DNA of 64,000 nucleotides from contig DASXES010000075.1 of NCBI GenBank assembly GCA_036489975.1, forward strand, positions 62,001 through 126,000, in the 5' to 3' direction. The first letter of the stretch is position 1, and each line of letters opens with the position of its first letter. This document shows, in pieces, positions 52,671 through 61,465 of this stretch. Below the pieces are notes generated by a model, which ran no database searches, was not told the origin of the DNA, and worked only from the letters and a program-made list of their open reading frames with translations. This DNA comes from Roseiarcus sp036489975 (GTDB lineage Bacteria > Pseudomonadota > Alphaproteobacteria > Rhizobiales > Beijerinckiaceae). The translations under genes were made by a program, and so were the position numbers.

Positions 52671-54488
52671 ATGCAGATGGGCGCTATGGCCGACCTCGAA
52701 CCGATTGCCTATTCCGACGCCAAGATCCGCGCGATTCTCGAGCGGGTGCGCACGATCGCGCTCGTCGGCGCGTCGGCGAACTGGAACCGCCCCAGCTATT
52801 TCGTGATGAAATACCTGCAGGGCAAAGGCTACCGGGTGATCCCGGTCAATCCGGGCATCGCCGGCAAGACCCTGCTCGGCGAGAAAGCCTATGCGTCGCT
52901 GCGCGACATCCCCGACAAGATCGACATGGTCGACGTGTTCCGCCGATCCGAGGATGCGCCCGGCGTGGTCGCGGACGCGATCGCCATCGGAGCCAAGATC
53001 GTGTGGATGCAGCTTGGCGTGCGCAATGACGAGGCGGCGAAGACGGCGGAGGCCGCGGGCGTCGAAGTGATAATGAACCGCTGCCCGAAGATCGAGTTCG
53101 GACGGCTTGGCGGCGAATTGTCGTGGAGCGGCGTCAACAGCGGCATCATCCAGAACCGTCCGCCGACTGCGCCGTTGCAACGCCGGACCAAGGCCCGCCA
53201 GGCACCGCCGCGCAATCTCGACTACGGCTTCGAAACCCGCGCCATCCATGCCGGCGCCGCGCCCGATCCGACGACCGGCGCGCGCACGACCCCGATCTAC
53301 CAGACCACGGCCTATGTGTTCGACGACGTCGACCACGCCGCTTCGCTCTTCAACCTGCACAATTTCGGCTACATCTATTCGCGGCTGACCAACCCGACCG
53401 TATCGGTGCTGGAGGAGCGTATCGCGGCGCTCGAGGGCGGCCGGGCGGCGGTTGCCGCGTCTTCGGGACACGCCGCGCAGTTCCTGACGTTTTTCACCCT
53501 GATGGAGCCGGGCGACGAATTCCTAGCCTCGCGCAACCTTTATGGCGGCTCGCTCACCCAGTTCGGTCTCTCGTTCAAGAAGCTCGGCTGGACCTGCCAT
53601 TTCGTCGATCCGACCCAGCCTGAGAATTTTCGCAAAAGCCTGACGCCCAGGTGCAAGGCGATCTTCATCGAGAACCTTGCCAATCCGGGCGGCGTCGTGG
53701 TCGACATCGAGGCCGTGGCGAAGGTCGCCCACGAGGCGGGCTTGCCGCTGATCGTCGACAATACGCTCGCGACCCCCTACCTCTGCCGGCCGTTCGAGCA
53801 CGGTGCCGACATTGTCGTCCATTCGACGACCAAGTTCCTCGCGGGCCACGGTAATTCGCTGGGCGGCGTGGTGGTCGAATCGGGCAAGTTTGACTGGTCG
53901 CAAGGGAACCGCTTTCCCTCTCTGACCGAGCCCGAGCCCGCCTATCACGGCCTAAAATTCTTCGAAAATTTCGGCGATTTCGCCTTCACGATGAAGGCGC
54001 GCGCGGTCGCCTTGCGTGACTTCGGCCCCGCGCTCGCGCCGATGAACGCGTTCCTCACCATCACCGGCGTCGAGACCCTGCATGTCAGGATGGAGCGGCA
54101 TGTCGAGAACGCGCGGAAAGTCGCGGAATTCCTGAGCCAGCATCCGAAAGTCGCCTGGGTCTCCTATGCCAGCCTGAAGGACAGCGCCTATTACAAGCTC
54201 GCGCAAAAATATCTGCCGAAGGGCGCGGGCGCCGTTTTCACCTTCGGCGTCAAGGGCGGGTTCGAGGCCGGGGTGAAACTGGTGGAGAGCGTGCGCCTGT
54301 TCTCGCATCTGGCGAATATCGGCGACACGCGAAGCCTTATCCTGCATCCGGCTTCGACCACGCACCGGCAGCTGAGCGACGAGCAGCGCGCCGCGGCAGG
54401 GGCCGGCGATGATGTCGTGCGCCTGTCGATCGGCCTCGAGACGGCGGACGATCTGATCCGGGATCTGGACCAGGCGTTGGGCGATTAG
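52671..54488 (+). CDS. Fused CoA-binding-domain protein and O-acetylhomoserine aminocarboxypropyltransferase
   Basis: This single 605-residue open frame joins a CoA-binding Rossmann domain (about residues 20-145, with TIALVGASANWNRPSYFVMK) to a complete MetY-type PLP enzyme (about residues 185-605). A 35-residue basic linker separates them. The PLP lysine is K388 in VHSTTKFLAGHGNSLGG. In Hyphomicrobiales the two are usually adjacent separate genes; here they are fused in frame. MetY makes homocysteine from O-acetylhomoserine and sulfide. Possible starts are 52671, 52677 and 52686. Confidence 0.85.
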   Translation: MQMGAMADLEPIAYSDAKIRAILERVRTIALVGASANWNRPSYFVMKYLQGKGYRVIPVNPGIAGKTLLGEKAYASLRDIPDKIDMVDVFRRSEDAPGVVADAIAIGAKIVWMQLGVRNDEAAKTAEAAGVEVIMNRCPKIEFGRLGGELSWSGVNSGIIQNRPPTAPLQRRTKARQAPPRNLDYGFETRAIHAGAAPDPTTGARTTPIYQTTAYVFDDVDHAASLFNLHNFGYIYSRLTNPTVSVLEERIAALEGGRAAVAASSGHAAQFLTFFTLMEPGDEFLASRNLYGGSLTQFGLSFKKLGWTCHFVDPTQPENFRKSLTPRCKAIFIENLANPGGVVVDIEAVAKVAHEAGLPLIVDNTLATPYLCRPFEHGADIVVHSTTKFLAGHGNSLGGVVVESGKFDWSQGNRFPSLTEPEPAYHGLKFFENFGDFAFTMKARAVALRDFGPALAPMNAFLTITGVETLHVRMERHVENARKVAEFLSQHPKVAWVSYASLKDSAYYKLAQKYLPKGAGAVFTFGVKGGFEAGVKLVESVRLFSHLANIGDTRSLILHPASTTHRQLSDEQRAAAGAGDDVVRLSIGLETADDLIRDLDQALGD

Positions 54489-55003
54489 CGAAGAAAATCG
54501 CCGCACTTCTGCACTTCCCCCCCGCCCCAGGGGGCGATCGGAACTGACGAGGTCGAGTTCTTGGGCGAGCCTTCGATCACCTTGTCGCTATAGGTCATGT
54601 AGACGAGGATATTGCGCTTGGCGTCGCAGCCCCTGACGATTTGCATCTTCTTGAAGAATAGCGACCGCCGCTCGCTGAAGACGACATCGCCCTGCGAAAA
54701 CTTGTCCTTGAATTTGATCGGAGCATATTGCCGGCAGGCGAGCGAGATATCCGACGTCTGTTCGGCTAGGCCGAGCGCGCCCGAAATGCCGCCCTTTTCC
54801 GGCGCCGTGAAGTGACAGGCGACCCCCTCGACCACCGGGTCGTCGACGCCATAGACGGCCAATTTATCGTTCGGCGTCAAAAGCTTGAACGTCGTCGATT
54901 TGCTGAAGATGAAGTCCGGGTCGGCGGCCTGGGCCTGCGCAGCCGGGACGGCCGCCAGCGCCGCAAGGCCGGCGGCCGCGGCCCGCCAAACGGACATCGC
55001 CAT
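54485..55003 (-). CDS. creA: CreA-family periplasmic protein
   Basis: The 172-residue protein has a signal peptide (LAALAAVPAAQAQAA) and the CreA body: VEGVACHFTAPEKGG, LACRQYAPI, SERRSLFFKKMQIVRGCDA. CreA function is poorly understood. Its stop overlaps the CoA-binding/MetY stop in convergent orientation (54485-54488). The ATG at 55003 is chosen because the upstream extension to 55087 is basic and precedes the signal. Confidence 0.9.
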   Translation of the reverse strand: MAMSVWRAAAAGLAALAAVPAAQAQAADPDFIFSKSTTFKLLTPNDKLAVYGVDDPVVEGVACHFTAPEKGGISGALGLAEQTSDISLACRQYAPIKFKDKFSQGDVVFSERRSLFFKKMQIVRGCDAKRNILVYMTYSDKVIEGSPKNSTSSVPIAPWGGGEVQKCGDFLR

Positions 55004-55117
55004 GGTTTTCCATCCTACGGGATTGCGGCCGCGTTCAAGCGGGACCGGATCGCGCGCCCTACTTAGGCGCTGCGCGCAGCCGAACAAGGTGGCTTAACGA
55101 GCGCGACGGCAGACCGC

Positions 55118-55681
55118 TCAAAAACTAAAAGATTGTTGGGCGGCCTCCCGCGGCCCGACGCGAACGCCTTCCATTTCCAGCATGCGAGCCTTGGTTTTCG
55201 CGCCGCCGGGCGCCGAGAAGCCGCCGATCTTGCCTCCGGCCGCCAAGACCCGGTGACAGGGAACGATCAGCGGCGCCGGATTTTTGGCCATCGCTTCGCC
55301 GACATCACGAGCCGCTTCACGGCCCGCGCCGACCTCCTTCGCCAACGCGCCGTAGGTGGTGGTACGGCCCCAACCGACCCGGCGCAGAGCCTCGTAAATC
55401 CGGGTGAAGAACGCGTCCTCGCCGGCGAGGTCGAGCTGAACTTGCGAGAAATCAATCTCCTCACCATCAAAATATCGTTTAGCCGCCGCCACGACCGCCG
55501 CAACTTCGTCGGACGGCGCTTGCGGCTCCGCGTCGGGCGCGCGGCGGCGCATCAACCGGTCGGCGGCCTCGGCGCTTTTCGTCGGCAATTGGAAACGTGC
55601 GATCCCCGCATCGCTCCAGGCGATGGCGCAGAAGCCCATCGCCGTCTCAAAGACATGGTAGGCGGTCGCCGTTTCGCTCAT
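55118..55681 (-). CDS. ogt: Methylated-DNA-[protein]-cysteine S-methyltransferase
   Basis: The 187-residue suicide repair protein removes O6-methylguanine damage. The active-site segment LIVPCHRVLAAGGKIGGFSA is complete, and the helix-turn-helix-like region begins RVGWGRTTTYGALAKEVG. The ATG at 55681 excludes the extension to 55729. In a methylotroph the supply of methylating metabolites might make this useful, but that is speculation. Confidence 0.95.
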   Translation of the reverse strand: MSETATAYHVFETAMGFCAIAWSDAGIARFQLPTKSAEAADRLMRRRAPDAEPQAPSDEVAAVVAAAKRYFDGEEIDFSQVQLDLAGEDAFFTRIYEALRRVGWGRTTTYGALAKEVGAGREAARDVGEAMAKNPAPLIVPCHRVLAAGGKIGGFSAPGGAKTKARMLEMEGVRVGPREAAQQSFSF

Positions 55682-55763
55682 GGCCGCTTCTCGTGGGGTC
55701 GTAAACGCAACATGCGCTCGAGCGCCCAAGATTCAACCCGTTTCCTGCGGGCGCGTTCCGCCC

Positions 55764-56567
55764 TCAGCCGCCAGGGCGCATCATGTCGTCGAGCGCGTTG
55801 CGCATCGAGGCGCTCGGCACCCCGAACAGTCCGCCGTAGGGCTCATCCATATCGAGGATGACGAAGACCGCGCTGGTGATCGATAGGGCCGACAACACGA
55901 TGATCGTGGCCACCATGACATTGGGCCGCGCCGTCAGGCCGAAGGCGCCGAACAGGATCGACAGCCAGATCACCAGCACCCAGTAGAACGGCGGCGAGAT
56001 CGAGGGGCGCGCGCCCTCGATCACTTTCCAGCGGGCGTTTAGGAGATCGCTGTATTCCGCGCCGCAAGCCGCCATCTGGTTTGTGTGGAAGGCGTCCGTG
56101 GGCTTGAGCTCGCGAACTCCGCGCCCGATCTCGCTGAGCACGTCGGACAAGGTCTGCGATTCTCCGGTCAAAGGCATCTTCGACACGTCGGGAATGTCGA
56201 CCCCGGCCGGGCGCGGCTCGTCAGGCCAGGTGCTGGCGATCACCGTGGCGGCGTAGCCCCGCAACAGCTTGCGCATGGGCGCCGTCTCGGGGCCATAGTC
56301 GCGCAGGCAGCGGTCTAGCTGGGCGAGTTGGGCGGCGTCTTCGCCGCGGGCGGTGTAAGCCGTGTCGAAGCCTGCCTTGACCGAGGTCGTCAGAAGACCG
56401 AGCACGATCGCGGTGAAGGTGACGAGCAGCGTGATGGTGAGCTGCACGAGGGCGATCGAATCAGCCGAGCGGTGCTTCTCGGATAGCCGGGAATGAATGA
56501 AAAAGCCCAGCGAGGCGCTCGCGCACATGGCGACGAAGACGGCCAGCGAATAGATCGGACTCTGCAT
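55764..56567 (-). CDS. DUF4239 membrane protein (bestrophin-like)
   Basis: The 267-residue protein has two N-terminal helices separated by a short charged loop (about residues 5-25 and 40-62) and two C-terminal helices (about residues 190-245), with a long soluble segment between. The TTSVKAGFDTAYTARGEDAA segment after helix 2 is characteristic of DUF4239. Function is unknown. Confidence 0.8.
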   Translation of the reverse strand: MQSPIYSLAVFVAMCASASLGFFIHSRLSEKHRSADSIALVQLTITLLVTFTAIVLGLLTTSVKAGFDTAYTARGEDAAQLAQLDRCLRDYGPETAPMRKLLRGYAATVIASTWPDEPRPAGVDIPDVSKMPLTGESQTLSDVLSEIGRGVRELKPTDAFHTNQMAACGAEYSDLLNARWKVIEGARPSISPPFYWVLVIWLSILFGAFGLTARPNVMVATIIVLSALSITSAVFVILDMDEPYGGLFGVPSASMRNALDDMMRPGG

Positions 56568-56611
56568 TGCTCCGCCCGCCGCTCAAATCGCGCCGCCGCC
56601 GCTGCTTGGCG

Positions 56612-56887
56612 TCAATAGCCCCCGCCGCCGTGCCGGTAGGCGAAGTTGATTCCCGCCTGCACTTCTCCCATCGCGCGTTCGATGAGATGGATGGCCCGTT
56701 CGCGATGGCCGCCCTTGTTCGGCGTCGACGCCTGCAAGGACCGTAGCGCCGCCTCGAGCGCCGACAACGTGCGTTCCATATTGCCCTGATAAGCTTCCGC
56801 CGGAAGCGCGGTCAGCGCCAGTGCGGAACCGGCGGCGGCGGCGGTCGCGATTCGCAGGACGTCGCGGCGGCAAGGCGTGGTGGTCAT
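56612..56887 (-). CDS. Small exported protein with twin-arginine-like signal
   Basis: The 91-residue protein begins CRRDVLRIATAAAAGSALAL, a twin-arginine-type signal, followed by an approximately 55-residue helical domain (MERTLSALEAALRSLQAST, then RAIHLIERAMGEVQAGIN) and a GGGGY end. Alphaproteobacteria carry many such small helical exported proteins of unknown role. It is 44 bases from the DUF4239 gene. Confidence 0.75.
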   Translation of the reverse strand: MTTTPCRRDVLRIATAAAAGSALALTALPAEAYQGNMERTLSALEAALRSLQASTPNKGGHRERAIHLIERAMGEVQAGINFAYRHGGGGY

Positions 56888-57134
56888 TATTTCACATCCC
56901 CTTCAATGGAGGCTCGGAAGGTCTTCCCGGGCCGCAGCCCCATTTCGTATCGCCAAATGTTTTCCTCAGTCCAGAGGTTGGCTTCTCGAGTTCGAGGCGA
57001 AAAGCCGACTATTCGCGAGCCGTGAGGCTTAAGCCTCTGGCCAAGTTAAGCGGCGACGCTCCCACGGGGCCCAGCGACCGCTTGAAGCGAACGACCGTTT
57101 TGCGTATGCTGGTATTGTAGGTCGGAGGGCAGCG

Positions 57135-58361
57135 ATGAGCATCCGCAAGCTCGCCGCGATCCTAGTCACGGATATCGTTGGATTCAGCCGGCTCGCCGGC
57201 CTCGACGAGGAGCGGACGCTTGCGCGGCTACGCGCGCTGCGGGGCGATCTTGTCGACCCCGCGGTCGCGGCCCACCATGGCCGCATCGTCAAGGGCACTG
57301 GCGACGGCTCGATCGTCGAATTCCGCAGCGTGATCGACGCGATGCGCTGCGCCATCGAAGTGCAGAACGGCCTCGTCGAGCGCAACGCCGGGGTGCCTCC
57401 GGAAAGGCGCATCGAATTTCGCGTTGGCATTCATGTTGGGGAGGTCGTCGAGGAGAGCGACGGCGACCTCATGGGCGACGCGGTCAATATCGCCGTGCGG
57501 CTGGAAGGGATCGCGAAGCCGAGGGCCATATGTCTCTCAGAGGACGCCTATCGACAGGTCAAGGGGCGGCTCGGGATGGAGGTCAGAGATCTCGGCGCCG
57601 TCCGGCTCAAGAACATCGCCGAGCCGATGCGCGCCTATTTGGTCGAGGTCGGCCCGCCCGCCGAGCTGCTGAAGCCGCGGTCGGCCACCCACCATCGGCT
57701 TGCCGGCTCTCTCGCCATGCTCGCGTTGCTGGTCGTCGCAGGCGCCGCGGGTTGGGAGTTTATCGCCGGCAAGCCCTTAACGAGCGCGAGCTCGTCAACA
57801 ACGCCGACGACATCTTCATTCGGAACGACCGCCGCCATCATGCCCGCCATGGGCAACCTGCCGATCGCGCCGTCGGCTGGCGCCGTGGGTTGGGACTCTA
57901 TGGCCGGCGGGTCCCCAACGAGCGCGAGTTCGTCAACGACGCCGATGACTTCTTCATTCGGACCGACTGCAGCAATCACGCCGACCACGCGCGACCAGCC
58001 GCCGCGGCCGTCGCATGCAGAGACCCAACCTCAAGGGAAGCCCACATTGATCAGCCAGCGTGGCGCTCACCCGATTGGAAGAAAGGTCGTGCGCTCGTCA
58101 GCAAAGAGCCTGCCCTCAAGCCCAGAGCCAACACAATTTCCCTTTGTCGAGAGCGCTTCGAATTCTTCCCAGCCTTGCGTTATTCCAGCGGCGCAGACCA
58201 ACGGGACCCACTCTTGTGGGTATCTGCGTGGCCAACCATCAAACTCGGAGGAAGAACCTTCCTCAGTAGAGAGCGCAATGGGCTCTTCGCGGCCTTGCGC
58301 CATCTCGGCGGCGCAGATCAACGGCAATCACGTCACTTGTGCGTATTTACGGGGCTATTGA
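57135..58361 (+). CDS. Class III adenylate/guanylate cyclase with repeat-containing C-terminal tail
   Basis: The first 175 residues form a class III cyclase domain: ILVTDIVGFSRLAGLDE with the metal aspartates, KGTGDGSIVEF, and DAVNIAVRLEGIAKP. A membrane helix follows at about residues 195-212 (GSLAMLALLVVAGAAGWEF). The tail is unusual: a 46-residue serine/threonine/proline repeat occurs twice (57741 and 57879), then a cysteine-bearing 40-residue repeat twice (VESA..SS.PC.I.AAQ.NG, then C.YLRG). In related alphaproteobacterial cyclases the tail usually holds TPR or other sensor repeats. An alternative frame over the tail is also open, so a frameshift there cannot be excluded. Confidence 0.78.
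   Translation: MSIRKLAAILVTDIVGFSRLAGLDEERTLARLRALRGDLVDPAVAAHHGRIVKGTGDGSIVEFRSVIDAMRCAIEVQNGLVERNAGVPPERRIEFRVGIHVGEVVEESDGDLMGDAVNIAVRLEGIAKPRAICLSEDAYRQVKGRLGMEVRDLGAVRLKNIAEPMRAYLVEVGPPAELLKPRSATHHRLAGSLAMLALLVVAGAAGWEFIAGKPLTSASSSTTPTTSSFGTTAAIMPAMGNLPIAPSAGAVGWDSMAGGSPTSASSSTTPMTSSFGPTAAITPTTRDQPPRPSHAETQPQGKPTLISQRGAHPIGRKVVRSSAKSLPSSPEPTQFPFVESASNSSQPCVIPAAQTNGTHSCGYLRGQPSNSEEEPSSVESAMGSSRPCAISAAQINGNHVTCAYLRGY
57741..57977. repeat. 138-base direct repeat within the cyclase tail
   Basis: The segment starting GGCGCCGCGGGTTGGGAG at 57741 recurs as GGCGCCGTGGGTTGGGAC at 57879, with similarity continuing for about 100 bases. The offset is 138 bases, 46 codons, so the repeat is in frame. 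Confidence 0.8.
58146..58357. repeat. 120-base direct repeat at the cyclase C-terminus
   Basis: GTCGAGAGCGCTTCG at 58146 and GTAGAGAGCGCAATG at 58266 begin two diverged copies, offset 120 bases (40 codons). Each encodes a stretch of the form SS.PC.I.AAQ.NG followed by a second cysteine and YLRG. Confidence 0.75.
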
Positions 58362-58883
58362 GTTCCGACTCCACGCAATTATCCGCCTACAAAGCCGGTT
58401 CTGGTTTCGAGATCCTGGCCTTGGCTTCTCGGCCTGCCATCCCGCCGGCGCCACTGTTCAGCTAACGCTTGCTCTTCGCTGAAGCCGGCCTTCCCGTGGC
58501 CTCCCCGTTTTGTTCAGAAGTTGCCTGGCATGCTGCTGCAAAAGTCACTGCATTTGGGCAACAAGGAGTGCAGGCGCGACTTTTTGCCGGCGGGGACGGC
58601 TCATGTCCGAGGTTTTGGCGTGCCGTCGCTCACCGTCCCATTGATCGCGACATGCGGCTCGATCCCTCGGGCCTAAGCCCTCGATCGGCGGCTCGCGCGC
58701 CTGCCGGCGACTTTGACCGGCGCGGTCGGGAGATGGCGGCCTGAAGGACCACAGCCCGCAGGATTCCGTGCGCAAAGCGCCTGATTTTGGCTTGCATCGA
58801 GGCATCCCCGCCCCGATATGCGGTTCGCCCGGTCGTTTCGGCCGGCATTTCCATGTTTCAACAGTCTTTGAGAGGTTCGCCCT
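58362..58883. other. Gap between the cyclase and htpG
   Basis: There are 522 bases without a supported gene; the open frames lack family features. The right end holds a heat-shock-type promoter candidate for htpG at 58791. Confidence 0.5.
58791..58819 (+). promoter_or_regulatory. Candidate RpoH (sigma-32) promoter for htpG
   Basis: CTTGCA at 58791-58796, a 14-base spacer and CCCCGATAT at 58811-58819 resemble the heat-shock pattern CTTGAA-N13/14-CCCCATNT. It is 65 bases upstream of the htpG start. Two positions deviate, so this is a moderate match. Confidence 0.4.
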
Positions 58884-60791
58884 TTGACCGCCGACGCCCA
58901 GACCCCGACCAGCGAAGCCGCCCGGACACAGAGCTTCGAGGCCGACGTTTCGCGCCTGCTGCATCTCATGGTCCATTCGGTCTATTCCGACCGGGAGATT
59001 TTCGTCCGCGAGCTCGTCTCCAACGCTGCCGACGCCTGCGAGAAGCTGCGTTACGAATCGATCGCCAAACCTGAACTCATCGAGGACGGCGCGCCGTTCG
59101 CCATCGAAATCACGATCAATCCCGACGCCAAGACGCTGACGTTTTCGGACAACGGCATTGGCATGACCCGCGAAGACCTCACCAGCGGGCTTGGCACCAT
59201 CGCCCGCTCCGGCACCAAGGCCTTTCTGGACAAGCTCGCGGCTGAAGACGCAAGCAAGGAAGCCTCGTCCCTCATCGGGCAATTCGGCATTGGTTTCTAT
59301 TCGTCGTTCATGGTGGCGGACGACGTCACCGTCGATACGCGTCGCGCTGGAACGAACGAGGCCTGGCGCTGGACGTCGGACGGCAAGGGCGCCTTCACCA
59401 TTGCGCCATTGCCCCTTGAAAACGCTCCGAAGCGCGGCTCCAGCGTTACGCTTCACCTCAATGAGGCCTCGGCGGAATTTCTCCAGCCGCGAACTTTGGA
59501 GCGTATCATCCGCGACCATTCCGGCGCGGTCGCCGTTCCGATCGATCTCATCGAGAAACTCGGCGCCGAGAAGCGCCGCATCGGCGACGGCGCGGCGATC
59601 TGGGCCAAGCCCAAGTCTGAGGTGACCGAGGAGCAGTATACCGAATTCTACCGCGGCCTCGCCGGCCAGTTCGACGAGCCGGCGCTGACCCTGCACTGGC
59701 GCGCGGAAGGGAGGCACGAATATACCGTGCTCGCCTTCGTGCCCGGCTCGCGGCCGTTCGACCTGTTCGATCCGCAGCGCAAGGGGCGCAACAAGCTCTA
59801 TGTGCGCCGCGTCCTCATCACCGAGGACGCCGACATCCTTCCCGGCTGGCTGCGGTTCGTGCGCCTCGTGGTCGACAGCGCCGATCTGCCGCTCAATGTC
59901 TCGCGCGAATTGATCCAGAAGAGCGACGTGTTCGCGGCGATCCGCAAGGGCGTGACCAACCGCGTGGTGCAGGAGCTCGGTAAGCTCGCCGAGGCCGAGC
60001 CCGAGAAATTCGCGAAAGTGTGGGAGAACTTCGGCTCGGTCGTCAAGGAAGGCCTGTACGAGGACCCCGAGCGCCGCGACGGCTTGTTCAAGATCGCGCG
60101 CTTCGTCACCACCACGAACCTGGCCGGTGATCGGACGCTGGCGCAATACGTCGCTGGCCTGCGCGAGAACCAGACGGCGATCTATTATCTCACCGGCGAC
60201 GACGCCAAGCGGCTGGCGACGAGCCCCCAGCTCGAAGGCTTCCGCGCGCGGGGCGTCGAGGTTCTGCTGCTCGCGGACCCGGTCGACGCCTTCTGGGTGT
60301 CGACGGCCGCAGGCTTCGACGGCAAGCCGTTCAAGTCGGTGAGTCAAGGCGCGGCCGACATCAAGTCGATCGCCCTCGCCGAGGGCGCGAATGCTCCAGC
60401 CGAAGCCTCCGGCGACGTGGCGACGCTGTTCGCCTTCTTCAAGCAGACGCTGGGCGACGAGGTCGCGGAGGTTCGCGCATCGGATCGCCTGACCGATAGC
60501 GTCGCCTGCCTGATTGCGCCCGAATTCGGCCCCGACCGGCAGCTCGAAAAGATGCTTGCCGCGCACGGGAAGCTCGGCGACCGGGCGAAGCCCATTCTCG
60601 AGCTCAACCCGACGCACCCGCTGACCCTTGCCCTCGCCGGACGCTTCAAGGAGGCTAAGGACAAGCCGCTGATCGAGGACGCGGCCTGGCTCGTGCTGGA
60701 CGAGGCGCGGCTCATGGAGGGCGCGAGCGTCGAGGACCCGGCGGCCTTCGGCGCGCGGCTGAGGCGGGTGATGGAAAAGGCGCTGGGGTAG
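58884..60791 (+). CDS. htpG: Molecular chaperone HtpG (Hsp90)
   Basis: The 635-residue bacterial Hsp90 has an N-terminal GHKL ATPase domain with DNGIGMTREDL and GQFGIGFYSSFMVAD. Middle-domain LYVRRVLITEDADILP and the catalytic-arginine loop LPLNVSRELIQ follow. The start is TTG at 58884, just before the family N-terminus. The upstream sequence carries a heat-shock-like promoter. Confidence 0.97.
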   Translation: MTADAQTPTSEAARTQSFEADVSRLLHLMVHSVYSDREIFVRELVSNAADACEKLRYESIAKPELIEDGAPFAIEITINPDAKTLTFSDNGIGMTREDLTSGLGTIARSGTKAFLDKLAAEDASKEASSLIGQFGIGFYSSFMVADDVTVDTRRAGTNEAWRWTSDGKGAFTIAPLPLENAPKRGSSVTLHLNEASAEFLQPRTLERIIRDHSGAVAVPIDLIEKLGAEKRRIGDGAAIWAKPKSEVTEEQYTEFYRGLAGQFDEPALTLHWRAEGRHEYTVLAFVPGSRPFDLFDPQRKGRNKLYVRRVLITEDADILPGWLRFVRLVVDSADLPLNVSRELIQKSDVFAAIRKGVTNRVVQELGKLAEAEPEKFAKVWENFGSVVKEGLYEDPERRDGLFKIARFVTTTNLAGDRTLAQYVAGLRENQTAIYYLTGDDAKRLATSPQLEGFRARGVEVLLLADPVDAFWVSTAAGFDGKPFKSVSQGAADIKSIALAEGANAPAEASGDVATLFAFFKQTLGDEVAEVRASDRLTDSVACLIAPEFGPDRQLEKMLAAHGKLGDRAKPILELNPTHPLTLALAGRFKEAKDKPLIEDAAWLVLDEARLMEGASVEDPAAFGARLRRVMEKALG

Positions 60792-60941
60792 AGCGACTCA
60801 TTTTGCTCGCGCTCTGAGCCATCGCCGGGAAGAGCGCTCGTTGCGCCAGGGCAAGGAGTTGATCAGCTATTCGCCGCTGCGCAGCCACCTTTCCTCTGCT
60901 ATTGATGTGTAAGGCGCGCCAACGCGAACGAGGATCCGTCG

Positions 60942-61166
60942 ATGAGCCACAGTTTTTCGGTCATCTTGGAGCCACAGCCTGACGGGGGCTTCACTGTGCT
61001 CGTTCCGGCTCTGCCGGAAGTGGTGACCGAGGGAGACACCGAAGGAGAAGCGCTCTTGGCGGCCGAAGAGGCGATACGCGCTGTTTTGGCATATCGGCGC
61101 GCTCAGGGTCTGAGCATTCCTCCCGATGCGCTTCCTGAAATCCGGCGCGTGACCGTCGCAGCCTAG
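60942..61166 (+). CDS. hicB: HicB-family antitoxin
   Basis: The 74-residue protein has the HicB partial-RNase-H fold pattern: FSVILEPQPDGGFTVLVPAL, EGDTEGEALLAAEEAI. It lacks a C-terminal ribbon-helix-helix or HTH domain and so is the short form. It sits 3 bases upstream of hicA with the same orientation; the HicB-HicA order occurs in many alphaproteobacteria and cyanobacteria. Confidence 0.88.
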   Translation: MSHSFSVILEPQPDGGFTVLVPALPEVVTEGDTEGEALLAAEEAIRAVLAYRRAQGLSIPPDALPEIRRVTVAA

Positions 61167-61169
61167 AGA

Positions 61170-61406
61170 GTGGCTGACGGAAAGCTGCCGGTCCTAGACG
61201 GCCGCCGCGTGGTTCGAGCCTTGATGCGCTCCGGATTCGTGACAGATAGGATAGTCGGCAGTCATCACGTTATGGTCTTCCCTGGCGACGGGACGCGAAC
61301 AGTCACCGTACCAGTCCATTCGAGTCGTGATCTCAAGCCAGGTACTCTTCGTTCCGTCATCAAACAAGCTGGATTTACCTTAGAGGAATTCAAGAGCTTG
61401 CTTTAG
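61170..61406 (+). CDS. hicA: HicA-family mRNA interferase toxin
   Basis: The 78-residue protein has a double-stranded RNA-binding-like fold with the catalytic histidine in VGSHHVMVFPGDG. The pattern RRVVRALMRSGF and KPGTLRSVIKQAGFTLEEF is typical. The start is GTG at 61170. Together with hicB it is a complete type II toxin-antitoxin unit. Confidence 0.9.
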   Translation: MADGKLPVLDGRRVVRALMRSGFVTDRIVGSHHVMVFPGDGTRTVTVPVHSSRDLKPGTLRSVIKQAGFTLEEFKSLL

Positions 61407-61465
61407 CCTGGATGAGCGCAATGTGAAACCGGACGGCTGCGCCGGGCGACGGAAAGGGGCTGGGA

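Noticed and set aside
58545..60617. 690-codon minus-strand frame opposite htpG
   Set aside because: htpG is unambiguous on the plus strand; the antisense frame is a high-GC artefact.
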